A stretch of 64,000 nucleotides of DNA from positions 1,677,001-1,741,000 of the forward strand of contig NZ_CP159837.1 of assembly GCF_040564635.1 (NCBI RefSeq), written 5' to 3'. The translations under genes and the position numbers were made by a program. The DNA is from Planktothricoides raciborskii GIHE-MW2 (GTDB lineage: Bacteria; Cyanobacteriota; Cyanobacteriia; Cyanobacteriales; Laspinemataceae). Of the stretch, positions 53,389-60,876 are shown piece by piece (within the stretch, counting starts at the first letter, position 1; every line of letters begins with the position of its first letter). A model generated the notes under the pieces. The model was given only the letters and a program-made list of their open reading frames with translations. It ran no database searches and was not told the DNA's origin.

Positions 53389-53494
53389 TATTCATCCATC
53401 TTCTTTATAACAAAGCTTGATATAAGCTAAAATTTGCTTCATAGAAAAAGCCGCGATCGCTCTACAATTATAGTCATAGACTATTACACCAATT

Positions 53495-53950
53495 ATGGCT
53501 CTCTGGCGACTTTACTATCATTTAGTTTGGACAACTAAAAATCGTCAATATTTAATTACCCCAGATAAAGAATCTACTCTTTATAATTATATCATTGGCA
53601 AAGCGGACTCTCTGGGTTGTATCATTCATGGGATTGGTGGCATCGAAGATCATATTCATTTGGTGGCATCGATTCCTCCGAGTCTATCAATTGCTGAATT
53701 TGTCAAGACGGTAAAAGGTAGCAGCGCCTATTATATGAATCATTCAGGATTGATGGGTCAAGATAAATTTGCGTGGCAGGAAGAATATGGCGTTTTTTCT
53801 GTGGGCAGTAAGCAAATCGATCGCGCTGTGGCTTATGTGAATAATCAGAAAATACATCATGGGAATAAAACGGCGATTTCTTGGTTGGAAAAAACTGATT
53901 CTGAAGACGATCCACCTAATCGTTGGTATCCCCCGGATCCGCCGAATTAG
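53495..53950 (+). CDS. tnpA: IS200-type Y1 (HUH) transposase TnpA
   Basis: A 151-residue single-strand DNA transposase. The HUH motif is His53-Ile-His55 in EDHIHLVASIPP, and the nucleophile is Tyr114 in AVAYVNNQ. MALWRLYYHLVWTTKNRQYL is the typical start. It acts by cutting single strands next to hairpins. No tnpB or IscB-like partner is present. The C-terminal tail (DPPNRWYPPDPPN) reaches the first palindromic unit at 53966. Catalytic residues are complete, so it may be active. Its position amid hundreds of bases of hairpin repeats recalls REP-associated transposases (RAYTs). Confidence 0.9.
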   Translation: MALWRLYYHLVWTTKNRQYLITPDKESTLYNYIIGKADSLGCIIHGIGGIEDHIHLVASIPPSLSIAEFVKTVKGSSAYYMNHSGLMGQDKFAWQEEYGVFSVGSKQIDRAVAYVNNQKIHHGNKTAISWLEKTDSEDDPPNRWYPPDPPN

Positions 53951-53960
53951 CCAATTTCCC

Positions 53961-54045
53961 AATCCGCCGGGGATTAAAATCCGTCTCATAGCGCAAGTCG
54001 GTTAAAACCGACTGAAATCCGTCATTTTCAATTATATAATTTTAG
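53961..54045. repeat. Palindromic repeat unit right of tnpA
   Basis: One unit with CGCCGGGGATTAAAATCC, CGTCTCATAGCGCAAG and AGTCGGTTAAAACCGACT, followed by TCAATTATATAATTTTA. It has the same order as the 95-bp units downstream. Confidence 0.85.
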
Positions 54046-54272
54046 TCGGATTCGCCCGGATTCGCCCGGATTCGCCCGGATTCGCCCGGATTCGCCCGGA
54101 TTCGCCCGGATTCGCCCGGATTCGCCCGGATTCGCCCGGATTCGCCCGGATTCGCCCGGATTCGCCCGGTTCCGCCCGGATTCGCCCGGATTCGCCCGGT
54201 TCCGCCCGGTTCCGCCCGGTTCCGCCCGGTTTCGCCCGGTTCCGCCCGGTTCCGCCCGGTTTCGCCCGGTTT
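54046..54272. repeat. 10-bp tandem array (ATTCGCCCGG)
   Basis: About 22 copies of a 10-bp unit. The left copies are ATTCGCCCGG, and the right copies change to TTCCGCCCGG and TTTCGCCCGG, so variants are clustered. Inserted within what would otherwise be a 95-bp unit. Confidence 0.9.
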
Positions 54273-54920
54273 CGCCGGGGATTAAAATCCCCGTCTCATA
54301 GCGCAAGTCGGTTAAAACCGACTGAAATCCGTCGTTTTCAATTATATAATTTTACCCAGTTCCGCCCCGCCGGGGAATAAATTCCCCGTCTCATAGCGCA
54401 AGTCGGTTGAAACCGACTGAAATCCGTAATTTTGAATTATATAATTTTACCCGGTTCCGCCCCGCCGGGGAATAAATTCCCCGTCTCATAGCGCAAGTCG
54501 GTTAAAACCGACTGAAATCCGTCGTTTTCAATTATATAATTTTACCCGGTTCCGCCCCGCCGGGGAATAAATTCCCCGTCTCATAGCGCAAGTCGGTTAA
54601 AACCGACTGAAATCCGTCGTTTTCAATTATATAATTTTACCCAGTTCCGCCCCGCCGGGGAATAAATTCCCCGTCTCATAGCGCAAGTCGGTTAAAACCG
54701 ACTGAAATCCGTCGTTTTCAATTATATAATTTTACCCAGTTCCGCCCCGCCGGGGAATAAATTCCCCGTCTCATAGCGCAAGTCGGTTAAAACCGACTGA
54801 AATCCGTAATTTTGAATTATATAATTTTGCCCGGTTCCGCCCCGCCGGGGAATAAATTCCCCGTCTCATAGCGCAAGTCGGTTAAAACCGACTGAAATCC
54901 GTAATTTTGAATTATATTAT
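54273..54920. repeat. 95-bp tandem array of double-hairpin units
   Basis: Seven units whose AATAAA/ATTAAA cores start at 54281, 54376, 54471, 54566, 54661, 54756 and 54851, an exact 95-bp period. Each unit has two palindromes, GGGGAATAAATTCCCC and AGTCGGTTAAAACCGACT, joined by GTCTCATAGCGCA, then an AT part (AATTATATAATTTTA) and CCCGGTTCCGCCCCGCC. Units differ only at a few positions (CGTTTTC/AATTTTG). There are no unique spacers, so it is not a CRISPR. Confidence 0.93.
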
Positions 54921-55020
54921 ATTTTATATATATAAATAATATTATATATATAATATTATTTTAGTCTAATTTTAGTCGGTTTTAACCGACTTTAGCTATG
55001 AGGCGGGGAATTTATTCCCC
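54908..55020. repeat. AT-rich palindrome and inverted repeat unit
   Basis: A TATATAATATTATAT-type AT palindrome (54908-54963) is followed by one repeat unit in the opposite orientation (AGTCGGTTTTAACCGACT, TAGCTATGAG, GGGGAATTTATTCCCC). The last array unit and this one can therefore pair over a long stem. Confidence 0.85.
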
Positions 55021-55245
55021 GACGGATTTTAACCCCCGACGGATTTTAACCCCCGACGGATTTTAACCCCCGACGGATTTTAACCCCGACGGATTTTAAC
55101 CCCCGACGGATTTTAACCCCCGACGGATTTTAACCCCGACAAATGTTAACCCCCGACGAATGTTCACCTCCGACGGATTTTAACCCCGACAAATGTTAAC
55201 CCAGGCGGATTTTAATCCCCGACGGATTTTAACACCCGACGAATT
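55020..55245. repeat. 17-bp tandem array (GACGGATTTTAACCCCC)
   Basis: About 13 copies of GACGGATTTTAACCCCC or its 16-bp form, with drifted copies (GACAAATGTTAACCC) toward the right. It ends exactly at the stop of the CHASE2-cyclase gene, whose last codons lie within it. Confidence 0.9.
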
Positions 55246-57168
55246 TTAAACAACCCGACCGATCGCCCGGTAAACTTCTACCATTTGTTGTTTCCCTTTT
55301 AACGGTAAAGACCCCCAAGATTCCACCTCAAATTTACCTTGAACATATTCTAAAGTGGCTTGACCAATGAGAATGCGGCAGTCATCGGGTTGGCGCTGTT
55401 TTTCACAACTTTCTAACCGTGAGGCGGTGTTGACGGTATCCCCAATTACTCCATATTCTAGACGATTTTTTCCGCCTAAGCTGCCCACCGTAATTAAGCC
55501 GGTAAAAATCCCGACACGCATTTGCACTTTGGGCAATTTTTGCTGTTGCCATTTTTGATTAAGTTTTGTTAAGTTTTCGGCCATTGCTAAGGCACAATTG
55601 ATGGCATTTTCGGCATCTTGAGCGATTTCTTCATTACTACTACGGGGCACCGGAACTCCAAATACAGCCATAATTCCATCCCCAGTAAATTTGTTAACAA
55701 TTCCATGATAATCTAAGACCCGATCGCTCATGGCAATCAGATAGGGATTTAACCAGGTCATTAACTCTTCCGGTGATTTAGTTTCCGAGATGGTGCTAAA
55801 GTTTTTAATGTCTGTAAATAAGACCGTTGCGGTTAGAGTTTGCCAGGGTAATATGCCCGATTGTAATAAGCGATCGCGGCTATTCCATAAAGCAGAAGCA
55901 ATTTCTGGTGAGGTTTGTTGCCCTAATAGCTTCATTACCATTTGTTCCTGTTGCCAGACTAATTGCTTTTGATACAATTCGGTTAAAATTGTCGTGACAA
56001 AAAACGTGGCCATTGGTGCGGCAACGGGCACCCAAGCCGCTTGTAAAAATAATCCATAACTAATCCCAAAGATACCACCCACAGAGGCGATCGCGCTGCC
56101 GACTAAAACCAAGGGTTGCTGAATTCGTCCGGCTAAAATAGCGCCGATAATTGCCCAAACGAATATCCACAATACTTCAGCCCATTCTGACCAAAACCCA
56201 AATAAAGGTTCACCATCTAATACGGCACTCAATATCTGGCTAGTCATCTGAGCATGAATCTCAACTCCAGGCATTTTTTGTCCGTAGTTGCCTGCACTAT
56301 AGGGAGTAAAAAATAAATCTTTGAGACTAGGAGCAGTCACCCCAATAAAAACAATTTTATTTTTTACTAAATTTGGCTCAATTTCCCCGTTTATTACTTC
56401 TGTAAAACTAATTGTTTGGGCAACAGTTTTCGACCGATAAGTTAGCAAAAATTGATAACCCCGTGCATCTATGGTTTGATAACCACCAGAGGATTTGCTT
56501 AATCTCGGAAAAATCTTTTCACCAAGCTGATATTCTTTATTTTCGGTTAATTTATCGGATATTTGCTGATTTTTTAAATAAATTCGGGCTGCCTGAACAG
56601 ATAAAGCACTTCCATCAGGCTGAAACATTAATTGACGGCGAACTCGACTATCTGGATCGATCGCCATATCCGCAAAACCAATTTGTGTTCCTGGTAAACT
56701 GGGAGGGGCGGAAACGCGATCGCGATCGTTATTACCAATGACTAAAGACCCAATCACATTAGGTTGCTGAAATTGTTGCACCAATTCCTCATATCCCGGT
56801 GGGTTAGGAATATCTCGCACCAGGTCTAGAGCGATCGCTGCTGGTTGGTGTTTTTGCAACTCGGCTAAGGCTTTTGCTAATACGCGATCGGATATAGGCC
56901 ATTGCTGTAAATTGGCAATATCTTGCTCGTTAATTTCTACCACCAAAAGCCTGGGATCGGGTCCTGGGTCGGGACGCAAATTTACCATCAGATCAAATAT
57001 CATCAATTCAGCAGATTGCCACCCGCCAAAATAGCGAACGAGTAACACCAACCCAGTCACTCCAAGAGAAGCGATCGTTAATTTTAATAAGCTAACCAAT
57101 GAATGCCCTGATTTTTGGTTGGGTTTTTGAGATATATTTAATAATTTAGAAAGCACGGTTTTTTGCAA
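55246..57168 (-). CDS. CHASE2-domain adenylate cyclase
   Basis: A 640-residue membrane enzyme making cyclic AMP. One N-terminal helix (about 28-46) is followed by an extracytoplasmic CHASE2 sensor (about 47-330, DPGPDPRLLVVEINEQDI, HQPAAIALDLVRDIPNP, KNKIVFIGVTAPSLKDLFFTPYS and MPGVEIHAQMTSQIL). Three helices (about 335-405) and a class III cyclase domain follow. The cyclase has metal-binding Asp in TVLFTDIKNFSTI and FTGDGIMAVFG, the adenine-specific Lys in NKFTGDGIM and Asp in GVIGDTVNTASRLE, and the Asn/Arg of NTASR. All catalytic residues are present. The stop codon lies at the edge of the 17-bp repeat array. Confidence 0.93.
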   Translation of the reverse strand: MQKTVLSKLLNISQKPNQKSGHSLVSLLKLTIASLGVTGLVLLVRYFGGWQSAELMIFDLMVNLRPDPGPDPRLLVVEINEQDIANLQQWPISDRVLAKALAELQKHQPAAIALDLVRDIPNPPGYEELVQQFQQPNVIGSLVIGNNDRDRVSAPPSLPGTQIGFADMAIDPDSRVRRQLMFQPDGSALSVQAARIYLKNQQISDKLTENKEYQLGEKIFPRLSKSSGGYQTIDARGYQFLLTYRSKTVAQTISFTEVINGEIEPNLVKNKIVFIGVTAPSLKDLFFTPYSAGNYGQKMPGVEIHAQMTSQILSAVLDGEPLFGFWSEWAEVLWIFVWAIIGAILAGRIQQPLVLVGSAIASVGGIFGISYGLFLQAAWVPVAAPMATFFVTTILTELYQKQLVWQQEQMVMKLLGQQTSPEIASALWNSRDRLLQSGILPWQTLTATVLFTDIKNFSTISETKSPEELMTWLNPYLIAMSDRVLDYHGIVNKFTGDGIMAVFGVPVPRSSNEEIAQDAENAINCALAMAENLTKLNQKWQQQKLPKVQMRVGIFTGLITVGSLGGKNRLEYGVIGDTVNTASRLESCEKQRQPDDCRILIGQATLEYVQGKFEVESWGSLPLKGKQQMVEVYRAIGRVV

Positions 57169-57426
57169 ATAAATCTTATTGGTATAATTAAATTATATAA
57201 ATTATCCACAAAAAATTATAACAAATTGTTGATTTACAGCGTTTTTTAGATTAATCAACCACAGACAAATAGATAATAAGGATTGGGAGAGAAAACCCAA
57301 CCATTTTGGTCTCCCAACCTGTAGGGGCAATTCGTAAATAGCCCCTAGTTTCACGCAATAGAACAGCCCTGTAATCAGTGGATTTTAGATATAGGACTCA
57401 AATTATTTGAACCGAATCAATCAAAA

Positions 57427-58695
57427 TTAAACTTGTCCCGTCCCTTGAACAATATGCTTGAGAGTGGTTAAAGTTTCCAGACTGATTAAACCCCGGCGAA
57501 GGCCTTTTTGGTTGGACATTCCCAGGAAAATGGCATCACCCTGTTGTTTGTTGTAACGGTAAAATCGCGGGGATGAGTTAATATATACTGAAGCACTGTT
57601 AATCCCCGCCGAAAATTGAGAACTTTCTAAATAAGACTCGGTGACGAGGCAATCCGCATGACCGCTACTATATTTGTTGATCCATCGAATCGCGGCTTCC
57701 ATGTTATTCACCCGTTTAAAGGCAACAGTTTTGCTTAAATAAGATTGATGCCACTCTTCTTCTTGGACAACGGTTAACCCAGGAAATTCTTGATGTAACT
57801 CTTCATCGACGCGAATTTCAAAGCCACTTTCTTGCAGGGTATTCCACAGTATCGTTAAAGAAGAGAGTTTTTGATTGCTATGGATTAAAACTTTCTCGAT
57901 CGCATTCACAGGATCTGGTTCACTTTGATGGCTATCCATAATAATAGAACGGGTCAGATCCAAACTCCCCGTAGGCGACCAATAAAGATAACAATTGCCC
58001 ATTGCCGATCGCAAAACCGGGGCGGTAGATTGCCGCACAACTTGTTGGACTAAACTCGGTCTTCCATAAGGAATGACTAAATTAATATAGTCATCTTGTT
58101 TAACTAAATCACGAATGGTTGCCCCAGAATCCGCTGGGATTAATTCTACAGATCCAGAGGGAAATCCCACCTTTTCTAAAGCCCCACAAATAGCTTGCGC
58201 GATCGCCTGATTGGATTGACTTGCTTCAGTCCCACCTCGCAGCAGCAAACTATTACCCGTTTTCATACAAAGTCCAGCGGCGATCGCGGCTAACTCTGGC
58301 AAAGTTTCATAGATTAATGCAATCACACCCAGAGGCATTAACTGACAATAAGTTTGAGAATGATCCAACTGATAAGACGCATTCATCACCCGACGCAGAG
58401 GGTCAGACAATTCCGACAAGCGATAAAGCGTCTCCACCGTATTATTTAAACGTTCTGGAGTCAGCTTCAACCATTCCAAAATCAAATCAGGAACCGCCAT
58501 TTCCCGACTGGCTTCTAAATCCAAAGTATTGGCTTCGAGAATATCATCCGTCGCATCATCCAACGCATCAGCAATTGCCCGGACAGCCCTAGAGCGTTCT
58601 ATCCCTTTAGTGGTTCCTAGAATCAAGGACGCTTCATAGGTGCGTTGAACACTCACCATGAGACTGGACGAAGAAGTTAAAGAATCTTTTGTCAT
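57427..58695 (-). CDS. proA: Gamma-glutamyl phosphate reductase
   Basis: A 422-residue NADPH-dependent enzyme of proline synthesis converting gamma-glutamyl phosphate to glutamate semialdehyde. Seen: MPLGVIALIYETLPELAAIAAGLCMKTGNSLLLRGGTEASQSN, VNLVIPYGRPSLVQ, the expected catalytic Cys in SAMGNCYLYW, and SSPRFYRYNKQQGDAIFLGMSNQKGLRRGLISLETLTTLKHIV. The sequence resembles the second, more divergent type of cyanobacterial ProA (the usual GGRADGAEIGISTQK end is changed), so a paralogue is likely elsewhere. A membrane protein gene lies only 4 bp upstream, indicating co-transcription. Confidence 0.88.
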   Translation of the reverse strand: MTKDSLTSSSSLMVSVQRTYEASLILGTTKGIERSRAVRAIADALDDATDDILEANTLDLEASREMAVPDLILEWLKLTPERLNNTVETLYRLSELSDPLRRVMNASYQLDHSQTYCQLMPLGVIALIYETLPELAAIAAGLCMKTGNSLLLRGGTEASQSNQAIAQAICGALEKVGFPSGSVELIPADSGATIRDLVKQDDYINLVIPYGRPSLVQQVVRQSTAPVLRSAMGNCYLYWSPTGSLDLTRSIIMDSHQSEPDPVNAIEKVLIHSNQKLSSLTILWNTLQESGFEIRVDEELHQEFPGLTVVQEEEWHQSYLSKTVAFKRVNNMEAAIRWINKYSSGHADCLVTESYLESSQFSAGINSASVYINSSPRFYRYNKQQGDAIFLGMSNQKGLRRGLISLETLTTLKHIVQGTGQV

Positions 58696-58699
58696 TACG

Positions 58700-59107
58700 C
58701 TAACGCCTATAAGCTAACCACACCATTAAGGCGGGGAAAATTGCCAGCAATACTGCCAGAATCACCCACGGGACAATATTTGCCCCCTGGGGCAATTGCA
58801 ACGCCAAAGGTAGCCAAATTACCAATAACATTAAGATAACCAAGATTGCTACAGATAGGTAGCTTTCTCGGAAATTATCATCGGTCGTTTGCCAGTGATG
58901 GCCATTCCAGCGCCAAGAGCGTTTGTAAGGATAGTGGGTGGGCAGTTGTTCTAGAACATATCCCTGTTCCTCAAGAACAAAGATTTGCTGGCAGGAATTG
59001 CAACCAAATGCTTCGGTCAAGGTGATAGGGATTAATCTACCTTGGCGCGGACACGGACAAGGATAGTCCGTGTTGCAGTCAATTTTATGCTCTTTTTTAA
59101 ATCGCAC
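58700..59107 (-). CDS. Unknown zinc-ribbon-like membrane protein (135 aa)
   Basis: The N-terminal 55 residues contain four clustered cysteines as CPCPRQG and GCNSCQQIF, a small zinc-ribbon-like arrangement (with an extra Cys at CNTDYPC). The C-terminal half has two hydrophobic helices (YLSVAILVILMLLVIWLPLAL and NIVPWVILAVLLAIFPALMVWLAY). A YPYKRSWRWNGHHW stretch joins them. I think it is a cyanobacterial conserved hypothetical, but I cannot name a function. It ends 4 bp before proA starts and is probably in the same transcript. Confidence 0.75.
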   Translation of the reverse strand: MRFKKEHKIDCNTDYPCPCPRQGRLIPITLTEAFGCNSCQQIFVLEEQGYVLEQLPTHYPYKRSWRWNGHHWQTTDDNFRESYLSVAILVILMLLVIWLPLALQLPQGANIVPWVILAVLLAIFPALMVWLAYRR

Positions 59108-59238
59108 AATATCTTTCTCAAAACATCTTTCACTATATAATGTGAACCATCGCTGCTTTGGCTAATAGGTTTGAACCGCCAAAAACAACTGAGCCATTAA
59201 AGGCTTTGCTCTCAGTTTATGATATTTTTGCTTTTAAA

Positions 59239-59309
59239 GCGGGTAACGCGATTCGAACGCGCGACATCAACCTTGGCAAGGTTGCGCTCTACCACTGAGC
59301 TATACCCGC
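59239..59309 (-). tRNA. trnG: tRNA-Gly (GCC)
   Basis: On the minus strand a complete 71-nt cloverleaf is read: acceptor GCGGGTA pairing with TACCCGC, D-arm GCTC...GAGC, anticodon arm ACCTTGCCAAGGT with anticodon GCC, and T-arm CGCG-TTCGAAT-CGCG. The 3' CCA is not encoded. Confidence 0.96.
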
Positions 59310-59375
59310 ATTTCCATGACGATTTCTATATTTACAGATTTTTCAGATTTTGTCAACAGTTTGGGAAAAAATTTT

Positions 59376-59690
59376 TTTCGGGTGTGGGGCCGCCATCGGT
59401 GTAGGGTGTGGGGTTTAGGGTGTAGGGTGTAGGGGAAAGAGAGGGTGTAGGGTGTAGGGTGTAGGGGAAGAGAGGATGCATAGGATGCATAGGATGCATA
59501 GGATGCATAGGATGCATAGGATGCATAGGATGCATAGGAAAATTCTCTATTCTCTTTTCTCTATTCTCTTTTCTCTCTTCCCCCCACACCGATGGCGGCC
59601 GATGGCGGCCGATGGCGGCCCTACACCGATGGCGGCCCCACACTCCACACCGATGGCGGCCGATGGCGGCCGATGGCGGCCCTACATCCC
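59376..59690. repeat. Compound repeat, copy 2 (inverted)
   Basis: Contains GGTGTAGGGT copies, seven copies of GGATGCATA, a CTATTCTCTTTTCT pyrimidine tract and about eight GGCGGCCGAT copies. These are the same modules as at 22635-22812, in opposite orientation. Frames across it encode MHPMHPMHP-type peptides and are not genes. Confidence 0.9.
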
Positions 59691-60257
59691 CTGTTGAGCG
59701 ATCGCGCTTTTCGGAGATCCGGCTGCGGGTAAAGTCTGGCTGCCAGAAGTGATCGCTGTAGAGTTGCGTTGCCCCGAAAAAATTTTGAACTGGCGCATCA
59801 AACTGGCCATTTCTATGGCATTCATGCCATAGTCCCAGCCTTTATTACTCTTAATTCCCGCCCGTTCCAAGGCTTGCTGCATAGTATCGGCGGTTAAAAT
59901 CCCAAAAATCACCGGGACTCCGGTTTGAAAACCCGCAGCGGCAATTCCTTTAGAAACTTCGGCGGCGACATAATCAAAATGAGGCGTATGACCGCGAATT
60001 ACGGCGCCCAAGCAAATGACGGCATCGTAGCGATCGCTCATCGCCAATTGACGCGCCACCAAAGCGACCTCAAAACACCCAGGCACCCATATATAATCAA
60101 CTTGATTGCCTTGTTCGCTGACATCAATGCCGTGACGTTGCATCGCATCTTGGCACCCGGCTAAGAGTTTGCCGGTAATCAGGTCATTAAACCGACCAAT
60201 CACGATCGCAAACTTTAATGATTCGGTCTGGGTAAAATTACCCTCGAAAACTGCCAT
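59682..60257 (-). CDS. ribH: 6,7-dimethyl-8-ribityllumazine synthase
   Basis: A 191-residue riboflavin biosynthesis enzyme that condenses the ribityl-uracil with dihydroxybutanone phosphate. Seen: [58 protein letters not shown] (conserved His), [20 protein letters not shown] and the helical [14 protein letters not shown]. The usual length is about 155-165; the extra C-terminal 30 residues ([13 protein letters not shown]) are disordered, and the compound repeat begins right at the stop. It is next to psbZ, an arrangement common in cyanobacteria. Confidence 0.95.
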   Translation of the reverse strand: MAVFEGNFTQTESLKFAIVIGRFNDLITGKLLAGCQDAMQRHGIDVSEQGNQVDYIWVPGCFEVALVARQLAMSDRYDAVICLGAVIRGHTPHFDYVAAEVSKGIAAAGFQTGVPVIFGILTADTMQQALERAGIKSNKGWDYGMNAIEMASLMRQFKIFSGQRNSTAITSGSQTLPAAGSPKSAIAQQGM

Positions 60258-60350
60258 AAGAATTGTTAATTTAATGTTTTCTACCTATAAAGCTGTAGAA
60301 ACGTTGCCCAACGCATCTACAGCTTCAGCGTAAGCTGTAATTCTGAGGAA

Positions 60351-60539
60351 TTAAGCAACCAGATAATTTAAGACCCCAACCACAATCACCAGGATTGCCC
60401 AAATTCCCGATCCGATGTACAGCAGGGGCTTAGATTGATCCCAGTTTTGGGGGGAAGCATAAGCTACCGGCACCCCAATTACCATCACAAAGGACACGAG
60501 AACTAAAGCTAAGAGTGCAAATTGAAATATGACTGACAT
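60351..60539 (-). CDS. psbZ: Photosystem II protein PsbZ (Ycf9)
   Basis: A 62-residue protein with two membrane helices ([28 protein letters not shown] and [22 protein letters not shown]) joined by the conserved SPQNWDQSK loop. It is a peripheral PSII core subunit near CP43, important for PSII-antenna or dimer stability. Length and sequence are typical. Upstream of ribH on the same strand. Confidence 0.98.
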   Translation of the reverse strand: MSVIFQFALLALVLVSFVMVIGVPVAYASPQNWDQSKPLLYIGSGIWAILVIVVGVLNYLVA

Positions 60540-60876
60540 TTTCCTAATCTCCCAAATAAACGGTAATCGACAACGAATGCTGACCAGCGAATCGAAGTTT
60601 TTGTTATTAATTCCGATTCCTAAGCTACCAAAAAATGATCCTTTGTCATAGACTTAAGCTAAATATTACTAATTACTATTATGTAATGTTGGTGGTTATT
60701 TGTTGTTGGTTGATTGTTGTTTGTTGTTTGTTGATTGTTGTTCGTTATTGGTTATTGGTTATTTGAACTGAATAACCACCAACCACCAACCAACAACAAA
60801 TAACCACCAACAAACAACAACAAATAACCACCAACAAACAACAACAAATAACCACTAACAAACAACAAACAACAAA
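60540..60876. repeat. Intergenic region with TTGTTG / CAACAA repeats
   Basis: The left part should hold the psbZ promoter. 60690-60765 has TTGTTTGTTG units, and 60770-60876 has the complementary AACCACCAACAAACAACAAC units, so a long imperfect hairpin is possible. The second block runs right up to the ATG at 60877. Confidence 0.8.

Noticed and set aside
54028-54306. Minus-strand frame with ANPGESGRI repeats
   Set aside because: Translation of the 10-bp ATTCGCCCGG array.
54273-54920. Regular 95-bp array as a CRISPR
   Set aside because: The whole unit repeats, with no unique spacers, each unit holds two palindromes, and no cas gene is near.
59353-59697. Frames encoding MHPMHPMHP or MHRMHRMHR
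   Set aside because: Translations of the GGATGCATA repeat on each strand.
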